Of a stretch of DNA of 64,000 nt, positions 1 through 8,519 are shown piece by piece. Positions within the stretch are counted from its first letter, which is position 1. Each line of letters opens with the position of its first letter. The position numbers and the translations under genes were made by a program. Source of the stretch: CADEFX01 sp963806735 (GTDB taxonomy: Bacteria; Pseudomonadota; Alphaproteobacteria; Rhizobiales; Hyphomicrobiaceae); the NCBI GenBank assembly GCA_963806735.1, contig CAWEBE010000022.1, forward strand, positions 173,027 to 237,026. Direction: 5' to 3'. Below the pieces are notes generated by a model. The model had not been told where the DNA came from, ran no database searches, and was given only the letters and a program-made list of their open reading frames with translations.

Positions 1-635
1 AGACGCTGCAGGGCCAGGCGCGCGACGACCAGGCCGCCCGCAAGCAATTCCTGGAGATCATGGCCGTCCAGGCTAGCCGCATGACCCGGCTGCTCGACGA
101 TCTGCTGTCGTTGAGCCGGCTCGAGATGCGCGTGCACGTGCCGCCGCGCGACGAGGTCGAAATCAACGAGATCGTCCAGGAGGTGACCGACCTGCTGCAG
201 CCGATCGCGGAGGACGCGGAGATTGCCCTGGCGTTCGAGCCGGCGTCCGCAGCGCGGAATGTGCGTGGCGATCACGACGAGCTGGTCCAGGTATTCCAGA
301 ACCTCGTGCAGAACGCGATCAAGTATGGGCGACGCGGAGGCCATGTGAACGTCCGAGTTGGACGCGAGCCGGGCCCGCGGGGGATGGGCGACCGCGTGAC
401 GGTCGAGGTCAGCGACGATGGTCCAGGCATTGCCGAGGAGCATTTGCCGCGCCTGACGGAGCGCTTCTATCGCGTCGACGTGACCGCGAGCCGCGACAAG
501 GGCGGCACTGGGCTCGGGCTGGCGATCGTGAAGCATGTGCTCAACCGTCATCACGGCCAGCTTCGCATCCGCTCCAAGGTTGGCGCGGGCTCGACTTTCA
601 CCGTGCTGCTCGACGCATTGCCGGGAGGGCGCTGA
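1..635 (+). CDS. PhoR-like sensor histidine kinase, C-terminal part
   Basis: This is the C-terminal part of a sensor histidine kinase. The frame is open from base 3, so the gene starts upstream of the window and the phosphorylated His is not visible. The end of the dimerisation helix pair (DDLLSLSRLEM) is followed by the HATPase_c domain: N-box (QNLVQNAIKYG), G1 box (DDGPGI), F box (RFYRV) and G2 box (GTGLGLAIVKH), all intact. The sequence around DDLLSLSRLE is typical of the PhoR phosphate-starvation kinases, which phosphorylate PhoB. That assignment is from family resemblance only, because the sensor domain and partner regulator are outside the window. Confidence 0.85.
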   Translation, partial: TLQGQARDDQAARKQFLEIMAVQASRMTRLLDDLLSLSRLEMRVHVPPRDEVEINEIVQEVTDLLQPIAEDAEIALAFEPASAARNVRGDHDELVQVFQNLVQNAIKYGRRGGHVNVRVGREPGPRGMGDRVTVEVSDDGPGIAEEHLPRLTERFYRVDVTASRDKGGTGLGLAIVKHVLNRHHGQLRIRSKVGAGSTFTVLLDALPGGR

Positions 636-671
636 GCCGGGCATGATGGCCGGAGTCAGGAAAAATCAGCC

Positions 672-1523
672 GTGCCGCGACGCGACCCGCACAACGTCAC
701 ACGCTTCTGGGTGGACCAGGCCTTCCCGGGCCTCAGCCTGATGAGCGCCGAGTTCACGACGCACGAGTTTCCCCAGCACGTGCACGAGGCTTTGGTGGTG
801 GCCGTGACCGAGCACGGCGGTTCGGTCGTCAAGAGCCGCGGCGTCATCGAGCAGGCGCGTCATGAGGCGCTGCTGGTGTTCAATCCAGGAGAGCCCCATG
901 CGGGATGGATGGGCCGCAGCAATTTCTGGAAGTATCGCTCGTTCTATTTGGCGCGGCCGGCCATCGACGGGCTCGCGCGTGGTCTCGGTGTTGCGCGCCT
1001 GCCCCACTTCACGCGTAACCTGTTCACCGACCCCGATCTGATCGAGGATTTTCACAAGCTGCACGCCGCTTGCGACGGCCTCGACCTGCAGAGCGAGCGA
1101 GATGAGATGCTGGTGACGGCCTTTGGCAAGCTGTTCGACCGGCACGGTAGCGGCGGCAGCCGTATCGCCCGTCCTCCCACCGATTGCGAGCTGCTGCGCC
1201 GTGCAACGGAGACCATGCGCCAGCGCTTTGCGGAGCCGCTGTCGCTCGAGGATCTGGCTTCGCCGCTGCGGCTTACCAATTTTCAGCTCATCGGCCTGTT
1301 CAAGCGGAGCATGGGTCTGACGCCGCACGCGTATCTGACCCAGGTCAGGTTGAATGCGGCCTGCCGGCTCTTGAAACGCGCTTGGCCGCCGGCTGAGGCG
1401 GCCGTCGCCAGTGGCTTTTATGATCAAAGTGCCATGTGCAAGCATTTCAAGCGCTGCTATGCGATCACGCCGCTTCAGTTCGCGCGCGCCAATTGCATGG
1501 CGCCTCGGCCGGTGAGCCACTGA
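672..1523 (+). CDS. AraC family transcriptional regulator
   Basis: A 283-residue regulator. The N-terminal half has a cupin-like arm (HEFPQHVHEALVVAV, then FNPGEPHAG), as in AraC_binding domains that sense small ligands. The C-terminal 100 residues hold two helix-turn-helix units (LSLEDLASPLRLTNFQLIGLF and AEAAVASGFYDQSAMCKHF), ending in the usual AraC tail. The start is GTG at 672, with AGGA about 12 bases upstream. It lies 36 bases after the kinase and 82 bases before the AlaX gene on the same strand. The target genes are not evident. The adjacent AlaX gene is a possible one. Confidence 0.85.
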   Translation: MPRRDPHNVTRFWVDQAFPGLSLMSAEFTTHEFPQHVHEALVVAVTEHGGSVVKSRGVIEQARHEALLVFNPGEPHAGWMGRSNFWKYRSFYLARPAIDGLARGLGVARLPHFTRNLFTDPDLIEDFHKLHAACDGLDLQSERDEMLVTAFGKLFDRHGSGGSRIARPPTDCELLRRATETMRQRFAEPLSLEDLASPLRLTNFQLIGLFKRSMGLTPHAYLTQVRLNAACRLLKRAWPPAEAAVASGFYDQSAMCKHFKRCYAITPLQFARANCMAPRPVSH

Positions 1524-1605
1524 TCGCGCGCTCGGACGCGCAATTTTCACCAATACGCGCCCGCCTCCGCCTGCCAGATCAGCCGGGTAAGCGGAGGCGA
1601 GCGCC

Positions 1606-2337
1606 ATGCCACGTGCGTTCTACCATGATCATTCCGGCACTCTGCTGATCGAGACGGAGGTGCTGGATGCGGCGCCCGGCAAGGTGCTGCTGGCGCAATC
1701 GCCCTTCTTTCCTGGCGGCGGCGGCCAGCTTGCCGATCGCGGCGTGCTGCGCTGGGAGTATGGCGAGATCGTCGTGTCGGGCTTCGAGAAGACCGGCGGC
1801 AGGCTCTGGCATCTGCTGGCCGACCCGCAGGCGCAGCTTGCCGGACACGTGCAGGCGGCGGTCGACGCTGATTTCCGGCAGATGATGACGCAACTCCATA
1901 CCGGCACGCACATCCTCAACGCCATCATCTTCCAGGAGTTCAACGGTGCGCTGGTGACCGGCGTGCAGATGAACGAGGACGGCACCGCGCGCATGGATTT
2001 CGATTTGCCGGATACGAGCAACGATCGCTTGCGCGCCATCGAGGATCCGATCAACGCGGCCATCCGTCAGGACCTCGCCGTTAGCGACAGCTACATTCCG
2101 CTCGACGACGCTTACGAGGAGCCCGGGCTCATCCGCACGCGATCGGTGATGCCTCCGCCGACCACGGACGGAAAGATTCGCATCGTCGAGATCGCGGGGC
2201 TGGACCGGCAAGCATGCGGTGGCACGCACCTGGCCTCGACGGGAGGTTCCGGCCCAGTGCGCATTCTCAAGATCGACAACAAGGGCCGCCGCAACCGGCG
2301 CATCAAGATCGGGCTGGCCGACCGTATGGGCGGGTGA
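1606..2337 (+). CDS. AlaX-type alanyl-tRNA editing protein
   Basis: This is a stand-alone homologue of the AlaRS editing domain, which hydrolyses mischarged Ser- or Gly-tRNA(Ala) in the cytoplasm. The zinc site typical of the family is complete: H98-x3-H102 in LHTGTHILN and C204-x3-H208 in ACGGTHLA. The glycine-rich FFPGGGGQ loop near residue 35 is also present. At 243 residues it matches the longer AlaX forms that keep part of the AlaRS beta-barrel. The ATG at 1606 has GGAGG eight bases upstream. The C-terminus is lysine/arginine-rich, as expected for RNA contact. Confidence 0.88.
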   Translation: MPRAFYHDHSGTLLIETEVLDAAPGKVLLAQSPFFPGGGGQLADRGVLRWEYGEIVVSGFEKTGGRLWHLLADPQAQLAGHVQAAVDADFRQMMTQLHTGTHILNAIIFQEFNGALVTGVQMNEDGTARMDFDLPDTSNDRLRAIEDPINAAIRQDLAVSDSYIPLDDAYEEPGLIRTRSVMPPPTTDGKIRIVEIAGLDRQACGGTHLASTGGSGPVRILKIDNKGRRNRRIKIGLADRMGG

Positions 2338-2346
2338 GGCAGCTGC

Positions 2347-2670
2347 TCACGAGCTGAGCGGTAGGCTTGATGATCCCGCGATCTCGTAGTGCTGAACCGT
2401 GTGGTCGTAGTCGAGCAGCACGGCCTGGGCTTCTGGCTCAACGACGGCGACATCGGGTGTGGGGCCGGCGAAAACCTCGACGGCCTGCATCGAGGACCAG
2501 AACGTCAGAACTACGATCTCCACGTTGGCGTCGTGGTCCCGGCGGAGCACCAGAGCTCCTTGGTGGCCGGCGATTTTTGCGATCGCGGGGAACACCTGCG
2601 AGAGAGCATGCTCAGCATAGAGGGGCGCATTCTCCCTGGTTGCGTGAGCGCGCCAGGATCTCACAATCAT
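2347..2670 (-). CDS. Antibiotic biosynthesis monooxygenase-fold protein
   Basis: A 107-residue protein with the layout of a single dimeric alpha/beta-barrel (ABM) domain: first strand IVRSWRAHA, central helix in LYAEHALSQVFPAIAKI, second strand GALVLRRDHD and third strand VEIVVLTFWSSMQAVEVFAG. Family members are small haem- or cofactor-free monooxygenases, or stress proteins of unknown substrate. The ATG has a strong GGAGGG ribosome site seven bases upstream. It is convergent with alaX, with nine bases between the stops. Specific function unknown. Confidence 0.7.
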   Translation of the reverse strand: MIVRSWRAHATRENAPLYAEHALSQVFPAIAKIAGHQGALVLRRDHDANVEIVVLTFWSSMQAVEVFAGPTPDVAVVEPEAQAVLLDYDHTVQHYEIAGSSSLPLSS

Positions 2671-2826
2671 CGCGTCCCTCCATGCGTGTTCGGTCCGGCA
2701 AGGAGGGTGGCGGCAGAGTCAGGCTGCGTATTGGTCAAAACTGTACGGCTGAACGTGTGCTCATAGACCCCCAGCCAGGGCGCGGGGGAGCCGGAGCTCG
2801 GCGGGCTGGGTCCCAAAGCGGGCCGC

Positions 2827-3858
2827 TCACTCGGTGCGAGCCCGGGCAAATGCCGGCACCTGGAAGCGCCGGCGGTAGGCGCCGGGTGTCAGTCCGGTCG
2901 TGCGCTTGAACAGCCGTCGAAAGAACGCAGCATCCTCGTATCCGACCTTCCAGCTGATCTCGTCGGCAGGGGCATCCGTGCGCTCGAGCCGGCGCTTGGC
3001 GTCCTCGATACGCAGGCGTTGGACATAGTCAATTGGTGCGAAGCCCGTCGCGTCCTTGAAGCGCCGTTTGAACGTGCGCTCAGCAAGACCTGAGCGGCGA
3101 ACCATCTCCTCGACCGGACTGCCGACCGAAAAGTGTGTCGACAGCCAGTCTTGCGCGGCGGCGATGGCTGCGTCGCCATGGTCCTTCCGGCCTTGGAAAA
3201 CGATGTAGGGCGCGAGCCCATCATGGTGCCATTGCAACGCGAAGTACCGCGCCACGGTCTGCGCTGCCGTTGCGCCGACATGACGGGCGATGAGATAGAG
3301 CACGAGGTCATGCCAGGTCATCGAGGCGCCCGACGTGACGAGTTCCTCGCGCTCGCCGGAGACGACCAGCACACGCTCCGGCTGCAGCGGTACATTCGGA
3401 AACGCCTTTGCGAACTCGCCGGCATATCCCCAGTGGACAGTCGTATTCCGGCCGTCGAACAGGCCGGTCTCGGCGAGCAGGAATACGCCCGAGCAAGCCG
3501 AGCACAGGAGTGCGCCCCGTGCGTGCATCTGCCGTGCCCACCCAACAAGCTCCGGATACCGCCCGGCCTTCCAGCCGTCAGCGCCAAGTAGTACCGACGG
3601 CACAATGATGATGTCCGTTGCTTCGATTTCCGAGGCTGCACGGCGAGCCTCTACGGGCACCCCGCTCGCCAATGCCACGCTGCCGCGCTCGGTCGCGACG
3701 ATCTCGATGGTGAACGGCGGCTCGTCGGGGATCGACGGCTCCCCGCGGCCGAGCATGCGGAACGAGCCCAGCACGTCGTAGATGCCGGTGAGTGTCGATA
3801 TGACCGCATCGGGAATTGCCACAAGGCTGACGTGAAGAGGTCGCGTCTGACCCGGCAT
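2827..3858 (-). CDS. GlxA-like regulator (DJ-1/PfpI domain plus AraC HTH)
   Basis: A 343-residue transcription factor of the GlxA/FtrA type. The N-terminal 190 residues form a class I amidotransferase-like DJ-1/PfpI domain with the nucleophile-elbow sequence LLCSACSGVFLLAE. The C-terminus carries two AraC helix-turn-helix units (VEEMVRRSGLAERTFKRRF and DEISWKVGYEDAAFFRRLF). The start was set at the ATG at 3858, because the complement reads AGGAG seven bases upstream. A longer reading frame would run back into the next gene. It is divergent from the methyltransferase at 3983 with 124 bases between starts, so it may control that gene. Confidence 0.85.
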   Translation of the reverse strand: MPGQTRPLHVSLVAIPDAVISTLTGIYDVLGSFRMLGRGEPSIPDEPPFTIEIVATERGSVALASGVPVEARRAASEIEATDIIIVPSVLLGADGWKAGRYPELVGWARQMHARGALLCSACSGVFLLAETGLFDGRNTTVHWGYAGEFAKAFPNVPLQPERVLVVSGEREELVTSGASMTWHDLVLYLIARHVGATAAQTVARYFALQWHHDGLAPYIVFQGRKDHGDAAIAAAQDWLSTHFSVGSPVEEMVRRSGLAERTFKRRFKDATGFAPIDYVQRLRIEDAKRRLERTDAPADEISWKVGYEDAAFFRRLFKRTTGLTPGAYRRRFQVPAFARARTE

Positions 3859-3982
3859 AGTGCTCCTCTTGGCACGAAAGAACCGCTTCTGGCCAGTCTC
3901 GCACTCACGAGACAAACGGCCAACCGCCATCGTCCCGGTCGGATTCGGCGCAAGGGCACCGAACGCAAGGACGGAGAATGCA

Positions 3983-5041
3983 ATGACGATCAATCAACAG
4001 AAGCTCGATGCGCTTGTCGGGCGTCTTTTCGAGGATCTTTCGGCTGGATATGGCGGCGTCATGGTCAGCCTCGGCGACAAGCTCGGGCTCTACAAAGCCA
4101 TGGCAGGCGCCGGCCCGCTGAGCTCGCAGGAGGTTGCCAAGCGCAGCGCCTGTGGGGAGCGATACGTCCGCGAATGGCTCAATGCACAGGTCGCAGGCGG
4201 CTATGTCGACTATCATCCGACCTCGGCGACCTACGAGCTGACGCCGGAGCAGGCAGAAGTTCTCGCTGACAATTCTAGTCCCGTCTTCCTGCCGCATGCC
4301 TGGCAGGTTGTCGCGTCGATGTGGGCCGACGAGCCGAAGTCGCGCGCCGCCTTCAAGGCGGGCCGGGGCGTCAGCTGGGGTGAGCACGATGAGCGGCTTT
4401 TCTGCGGTGTGGCCGCGTTCTACCGAAACGCCTACAGCGCGAGCCTCGTCAAGGACTGGCTGCCGGCGCTGACGGGCGTGACCGAGAAGCTGAAGGTGGG
4501 TGCCAAGGTGGCTGATGTCGGATGCGGGCATGGTCATTCGACCGTACTAATGGCCAAGGCGTTCCCCAAAAGCCGGTTCTGGGGCTTCGACGTTCATGAG
4601 GGATCCATTGCAGCAGCCCAGCGGATCGCGCGCGAAGCCGGGGTCCACGATCGCGTGAGCTTCGAAGTCGCCAAGGCCGACGCCTATGCCAAGCGCGAAT
4701 ACGACTTGATCTGTTTTTTCGACTGTTTGCATGACATGGGCCGGCCCATCGATGCTGTGGCCCATGCGGCAAACGCCGTGGCAAAGGATGGCACTCTCAT
4801 GCTGATCGAGCCTTTTGCTGGGGACCGGGTCGAGGACAACATCAATCCCATCGGCCGTCTCTACTATTCAGCATCGACAACGATGTGCTGTGCCCACGCC
4901 ATTTCGGAGCATGGCACCCACGTGCTTGGTGCGCAGGCAGGGCCGCGTCGGCTCGAGGACGTGCTGAAGTCGGCTGGGCTTGGGACAGTGCGCCGGGCCA
5001 CCGAGACGCCGTTCAACCTGATCATCGAGGCGCGTCGGTGA
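3983..5041 (+). CDS. Class I SAM-dependent methyltransferase
   Basis: A 352-residue protein with an N-terminal winged-helix dimerisation region (residues ~1-110, including KLGLYKAMAG and YVREWLNAQVAGGYVDY) and a Rossmann methyltransferase domain. The AdoMet loop is VADVGCGHGHS, the acidic end of strand 2 is FWGFDVHE, and CFFDCLHDMGRP lies at motif IV. This is the architecture of O-methyltransferase-like proteins of the Rv2258c type, whose substrate is unknown. The ATG at 3983 has GGAG eight bases upstream. It is divergent from the GlxA-like regulator. A strong terminator follows at 5134-5167. Confidence 0.82.
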   Translation: MTINQQKLDALVGRLFEDLSAGYGGVMVSLGDKLGLYKAMAGAGPLSSQEVAKRSACGERYVREWLNAQVAGGYVDYHPTSATYELTPEQAEVLADNSSPVFLPHAWQVVASMWADEPKSRAAFKAGRGVSWGEHDERLFCGVAAFYRNAYSASLVKDWLPALTGVTEKLKVGAKVADVGCGHGHSTVLMAKAFPKSRFWGFDVHEGSIAAAQRIAREAGVHDRVSFEVAKADAYAKREYDLICFFDCLHDMGRPIDAVAHAANAVAKDGTLMLIEPFAGDRVEDNINPIGRLYYSASTTMCCAHAISEHGTHVLGAQAGPRRLEDVLKSAGLGTVRRATETPFNLIIEARR

Positions 5042-5080
5042 TCAGACCGGGCACTGCCCAAACAGCTTGTTGCCCTCGCG

Positions 5081-5130
5081 CTTCACGCCTCATATGGAAG
5101 CAGTAGTGCTCTCATGTGAGACGATTGCAC
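5081..5130 (-). repeat. Palindromic intergenic repeat, copy 1
   Basis: Read on the reverse strand this 50-base block contains ATCGTCTCACATG, GCACT and GCTTCCAT, in the same order and spacing as the block at 32691-32735, and it is close to the one at 31338-31399. The two arms pair imperfectly. It belongs to a dispersed REP-like family with four members in this window, all outside genes. Confidence 0.6.
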
Positions 5131-5133
5131 TCC

Positions 5134-5167
5134 AGGCACCCTGGCGTTGCGACGCTCCAGGGTGCCT
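5134..5167. terminator. Bidirectional rho-independent terminator
   Basis: A perfect 11-bp inverted repeat (AGGCACCCTGG / CCAGGGTGCCT) with a 12-base spacer that can itself pair (CGT/ACG), followed by AATGTTTT. It sits between the convergent methyltransferase and adaptor genes and probably ends transcription from both sides. Confidence 0.8.
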
Positions 5168-5197
5168 AATGTTTTCGCGTGACCTTGTATATCCGGC

Positions 5198-6313
5198 TCA
5201 GCGGCGGAAATAGGCTTCCGCGCGCATGCCCGGCAGCAGAGGAACCGTGCCCTCGAGATCGATCATGACCTCCATGACCTCGACATCGGTGGCGCGGCGC
5301 GCGCCGCGGGACGACATGCGAGGTGCGGCGAGAGACGGGGCAAGCTCCGTCACTTTGCCCTCGAAGTCCTGGCCCGGATAGCCGTTGCTGCGCACGAATG
5401 CCTTCTGGCCGATCTTGATCTTGGAGACGTCGTGCTCGTCGACCTCGGCGCGCACGCGGACGACTGACATGTCGCCGATGACGATCAGCGGCTGCTCCGG
5501 TGCCGGCGTCACCATCTCGCCGGTCTTGGCGTGCAGCTGCAGCACGGTGCCAGCCATCGGCGAGCGGATGCGCGTCTTGTCCAGCATCAACTCGGCCATG
5601 GTCACATCCGCATAGGCGGCTGACACACCAGCCTCCAAACGGTTGGGGCCTGGAATATTGCCTTTCGCCTGAGCAAGCGCAAAGGATGCCTGCTGCTGGC
5701 GCAGACGCTCACGGGTGTCGTTGAGGCGCTTGCGGGCCTGCGCCTGCAGTGGTGCGGCGCCGGTGCTCTTGCGGTCGCCGGCGATGGCGTCATCGAGCTC
5801 GAAGCGGGCATTCATGACGGCGCGCTCGGCTGCAAACACGGCGTCCTCGGCCTTGCGCACGTCCTCGCGTCCGGCGGTGCCGGGCTGCGCGTCGCGCTCG
5901 CGCTTGCGCGCGGACGCCTCCGCATCCGTAGCGGCGAGACGAGTGCGTGCCTCGACATCATCGAGGCGGATCAGCACCTCGCCTTCTGCCACGCGGTCGT
6001 TGACGCGCACGAAAGAGTCGGTGACACGGCCGAGCATGCCGGCGCTGATGCGCACGAGGCCGGTTCGCGGCTCGACACGGCCCGGCGCGGCCGCGACCCA
6101 GGGCACGTCGGGCTGTGGTGCTACGGTCTGGACGACTTTGATCGGTGCCGCCTCCTTGCCGAGGTTGGCACGGCCCGGTGTGATGTAGATGGAAACCGCG
6201 ACGCCGGCTGCGCCGAGCGCGACCAGGCTCGCCATGCCGGCGATCTTCTTCACAACTCCACCCCGGCGCGGTTGCATCGCCGTGTGCTCGGCGGTTGCGC
6301 TGTATGATTGCAT
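5198..6313 (-). CDS. HlyD/DevB-like periplasmic adaptor of an ABC exporter
   Basis: A 371-residue membrane fusion protein. An N-terminal anchor (IAGMASLVALGAAGVAVSIY) is followed by a biotinyl-lipoyl half motif (RISAGMLGRVTDSFVRVNDRV), a long alpha-helical hairpin rich in Arg/Glu/Ala, the second lipoyl half (IRSPMAGTVLQLHAKTGEMV) and a beta-barrel. The anchor plus the AAPGRVEPRTG start resembles DevB-type adaptors, which join DevC permease and DevA ATPase in glycolipid or lipid export. Matching permease and ATPase genes lie at 10114 and 11334 on the other strand. The ATG has AGAGGA eight bases upstream. Confidence 0.85.
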   Translation of the reverse strand: MQSYSATAEHTAMQPRRGGVVKKIAGMASLVALGAAGVAVSIYITPGRANLGKEAAPIKVVQTVAPQPDVPWVAAAPGRVEPRTGLVRISAGMLGRVTDSFVRVNDRVAEGEVLIRLDDVEARTRLAATDAEASARKRERDAQPGTAGREDVRKAEDAVFAAERAVMNARFELDDAIAGDRKSTGAAPLQAQARKRLNDTRERLRQQQASFALAQAKGNIPGPNRLEAGVSAAYADVTMAELMLDKTRIRSPMAGTVLQLHAKTGEMVTPAPEQPLIVIGDMSVVRVRAEVDEHDVSKIKIGQKAFVRSNGYPGQDFEGKVTELAPSLAAPRMSSRGARRATDVEVMEVMIDLEGTVPLLPGMRAEAYFRR

Positions 6314-6460
6314 GACTGCGATCCTCTGCTCTCGACAGGAGCTGTCGGCCCCGTTTCAACACTCCGCACCTTAGGGAGTGAGGGGGAGGTGCGCTGTTAC
6401 CCTTGGAACATGCGCGTCGAATATACCGATGGCGGCCGCACAACAGCAAAATTGCGCTCG

Positions 6461-6476
6461 TGTTTCTCCGGGAACA
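6461..6476. promoter_or_regulatory. Candidate operator TGTTYC-N4-GRAACA, site 1
   Basis: TGTTTCTCCGGGAACA, 86 bases upstream of the start at 6563. Same dyad as sites at 7261, 8386 and 9299. Binding protein unknown. Confidence 0.5.
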
Positions 6477-6562
6477 GCCGTGCCGGCGGCCTTCTGGCAA
6501 AACTCTCCCATGTCATGCGGTCAGGCGACGTCACCTGTTCAGCCTCAAGCGGAGAGAGTGTC

Positions 6563-6778
6563 ATGCACGGAAGAATCACCAAGTTCCGCCACGATATGGG
6601 CGTCGGCGTCATCGTGGCCGACAACGGCCGCAAGTTCCGCTTCACCGGAACGCAGGTCCGCAATTCGACGCCGGAGCTCGTCGGTCAGAGCGTGGATTTC
6701 GTGGTCAGCGGCAGCCGGCCGATGGACATCATCATGATGTCCGGGTCGCCCTGGACCGCCTTCGGCGGCATCCGCTGA
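6563..6778 (+). CDS. Small cold-shock-like (OB-fold) protein
   Basis: A 71-residue protein beginning MHGRITKFRHDMGVGVIVAD and continuing NGRKFRFTGTQV, with VDFVVSGSRP further on. The strand pattern and the GxI..DxGxGxI..D..RKF order are those of a cold-shock-type OB fold. The RNP aromatic motifs of true CspA proteins are absent, so nucleic-acid binding is only possible. The ATG at 6563 is chosen because GGAGAG lies seven bases upstream. The frame is open further back, but without a ribosome site. Candidate operator site 1 lies upstream. Confidence 0.6.
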   Translation: MHGRITKFRHDMGVGVIVADNGRKFRFTGTQVRNSTPELVGQSVDFVVSGSRPMDIIMMSGSPWTAFGGIR

Positions 6779-6808
6779 CGCTTAGACCTTCAAGCAGGAG
6801 CGACCCGG

Positions 6809-7240
6809 ATGCCCGGCACACTGGACCAGACTGATATTCCGCGCGTGGCGCCAGCAGAGCTGGCGCGCGCCATGCGGTTTATGATCGACAACGGCAAGGG
6901 TCTTGTCCTGCTGCGCGGCGTCAACGGCTCCGACATGCGCGAGCTGGAGGGGGCGATCTGGGATCGGCTGGATGGCGATATCGTCCAGCGCCGTGCGGCG
7001 CTGGTGCGGTTCCAATGCCTGGTCGAGGTGTTCTCGGCGCGACGCCTGCGCGAGCTCATGTTGCGCCGCGGTTTCCGGCTGATCGCGCCGGCCCTTCACG
7101 TGGCGGCCGACATGCGCCTCAGCACGAAATGGGGCTTCAGCCCGCACAAGTTCAACCTGGCCCTGCAGGCGCTGGTTGCCGAGCTGGAGCAGCAGCCGCG
7201 TGTCGTGGTGAGCGAGGACAGGCTGGAGCTGGCGGCCTGA
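6809..7240 (+). CDS. Conserved-looking hypothetical protein
   Basis: A 143-residue soluble protein rich in Arg, Leu and Ala, with no family that I recognise. It has no signal peptide or membrane segment and predicts as mostly helical (for example VEVFSARRLRELMLRRGF). It starts at an ATG with AGGAG eight bases upstream and follows the cold-shock-like gene after 30 bases, so the two are probably co-transcribed. The codon pattern matches the neighbouring genes, which supports it being real. Confidence 0.6.
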   Translation: MPGTLDQTDIPRVAPAELARAMRFMIDNGKGLVLLRGVNGSDMRELEGAIWDRLDGDIVQRRAALVRFQCLVEVFSARRLRELMLRRGFRLIAPALHVAADMRLSTKWGFSPHKFNLALQALVAELEQQPRVVVSEDRLELAA

Positions 7241-7260
7241 GCCGGCAATTCGCGCCAACG

Positions 7261-7276
7261 TGTTCCCGACGAAACA
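7261..7276. promoter_or_regulatory. Candidate operator TGTTYC-N4-GRAACA, site 2
   Basis: TGTTCCCGACGAAACA, 54 bases upstream of the start at 7331. As at the other sites, GC follows the dyad. Confidence 0.5.
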
Positions 7277-7330
7277 GCGCAGGACTGGGTAGCGGTGAAT
7301 ACTCTAGCCAGATCGCAAATGGAGCTAGCC

Positions 7331-7540
7331 ATGCTGCCCGATATAGAGTTTGCATCCCTGCGCTTCCCCCTGCTGTTGGGGGCCATCGCCGGCGCAATCT
7401 TCGGCGTGCTGACCTCACAGCCATTGCGGGCTTCGGCGCCCATTGTCGATGCTCCTACAACCCAGTCCTGCCGCATCCTGTGCGAGAGCGCGACCTGGCT
7501 CAGGACACCCGTGCGCTACCGCACATCGGGCGCCGGCTAA
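7331..7540 (+). CDS. Small single-pass membrane protein
   Basis: A 69-residue open frame with one hydrophobic segment (FPLLLGAIAGAIFGVLTSQPL). GGAG stands six bases before the ATG at 7331. An alternative start at 7295 has no ribosome site. It has no recognised family. The regulatory dyad upstream and the good ribosome site argue that it is expressed, but it is short and I cannot support a function. Confidence 0.4.
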   Translation: MLPDIEFASLRFPLLLGAIAGAIFGVLTSQPLRASAPIVDAPTTQSCRILCESATWLRTPVRYRTSGAG

Positions 7541-7625
7541 CGTCAACGCTATACGCTGTCGGCCCTCGACAAGTGGTTCGTTGCCTGCAAGATGATGGCG
7601 GACACAGCATCCGGGATGCAAGAAC

Positions 7626-8318
7626 ATGGAGCGCTCGATCATCGAACTCCTGGGGCGCTCGGCGCTGTTCGGTTCGCTGAGCGAGGCCGATCGGGCTGCC
7701 ATCGCCGCGCGCATGCGGCGCGTCCAGTTCGAGCCGGACCAGATGATCTTTTCGCGCGGCGATCCCGGCCGCGAGATTTACTTGGTGATCCAGGGCCGTA
7801 TCCGGCTTTCGGTGCTCTCCAGCGACGGCCGAGAGCTATCGCTGGACCATGCTGCGCCCGGCGGCATTTTTGGTGAGATTGCCACGCTCGATGGCGGGGA
7901 GCGGACAGCGGGCGCCACCGCCATCAGCCGCGTGGAGGCCATGTCCCTGCCGCAGCGGGCGCTTATGGAGTTGATCGAGAGCAACCCAAAGGTCGCCATG
8001 GCGGCCGTTCGCTTCCTGTGCACGCGCTTGCGTGAGACGGATCAGCGGCTGGAGGCTATCGCGCTGCATCGCATTGAGGTGCGTCTGGCGCGGCTAATGC
8101 TGTCCGCGCTCAGGATCAAGACGCCCAATGTGAAGGGGGCCAAGGTGCCCCTCGATCTCGGCATGTCGCAGGGCGAGCTGGCCCTGCTGATCGGGGCCAG
8201 CCGGCCCAAGGTCAACGTGGCGCTGACCATGCTCGAGGACATGGGTGCGATCGCCCGGGCTGGGGCCGGGTTCACGTGCGACACGTCCGTGCTGGAAAGC
8301 ATCGCCGATATGGAATGA
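7626..8318 (+). CDS. Crp/Fnr family transcriptional regulator
   Basis: A 230-residue regulator with an N-terminal cyclic-nucleotide-binding-like barrel (residues ~10-125, including FSRGDPGREIYLVIQGRIRL and FGEIATLDGGERTA) and a C-terminal winged helix with recognition segment MSQGELALLIGASRPKVNVA. The PRGE-like Arg/Glu pair for cAMP (here GEIATLDGGERTA) resembles ligand-binding family members, though RT is replaced. No N-terminal Cys cluster is present, so it is not an FNR oxygen sensor. It lies inside a group of genes that share a Crp-type dyad, making it the first candidate for the binding protein. Confidence 0.85.
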   Translation: MERSIIELLGRSALFGSLSEADRAAIAARMRRVQFEPDQMIFSRGDPGREIYLVIQGRIRLSVLSSDGRELSLDHAAPGGIFGEIATLDGGERTAGATAISRVEAMSLPQRALMELIESNPKVAMAAVRFLCTRLRETDQRLEAIALHRIEVRLARLMLSALRIKTPNVKGAKVPLDLGMSQGELALLIGASRPKVNVALTMLEDMGAIARAGAGFTCDTSVLESIADME

Positions 8319-8385
8319 GGGGCATCTGGCGCGCGGGCTTGCAACCTCTTTCGGTTAAAATCTCCCGATAAAGCAAAGCCTTTCC

Positions 8386-8401
8386 TGTTCCTCCCGGAAC
8401 A
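8386..8401. promoter_or_regulatory. Candidate operator TGTTYC-N4-GRAACA, site 3
   Basis: TGTTCCTCCCGGAACA, a perfect dyad apart from the 4-base centre, 60 bases upstream of the ATG at 8462. Confidence 0.55.
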
Positions 8402-8519
8402 GCGCGGTGCGCAGCTCCCGCTTAGGGTCGAGCATCATCTCGAACACAGCGGGGCGTGAGAATGTCTTCGAACGATAGCAGCAACCGCGTCCCCGGGTGC
8501 CGAGTTCGGCATCCTTCTG

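Noticed and set aside
666..1607. Long reverse-strand open frame over the AraC gene
   Set aside because: It mirrors the AraC coding frame in high-GC DNA and has no family features or ribosome site.
1579..2229. Reverse-strand frame over alaX
   Set aside because: Shadow of a clear alaX gene with intact zinc motifs.
6740..6809. 10-bp inverted repeat TCCGGGTCGC / GCGACCCGGA
   Set aside because: The arms are 50 bases apart and one is coding. Probably chance in this GC-rich sequence.
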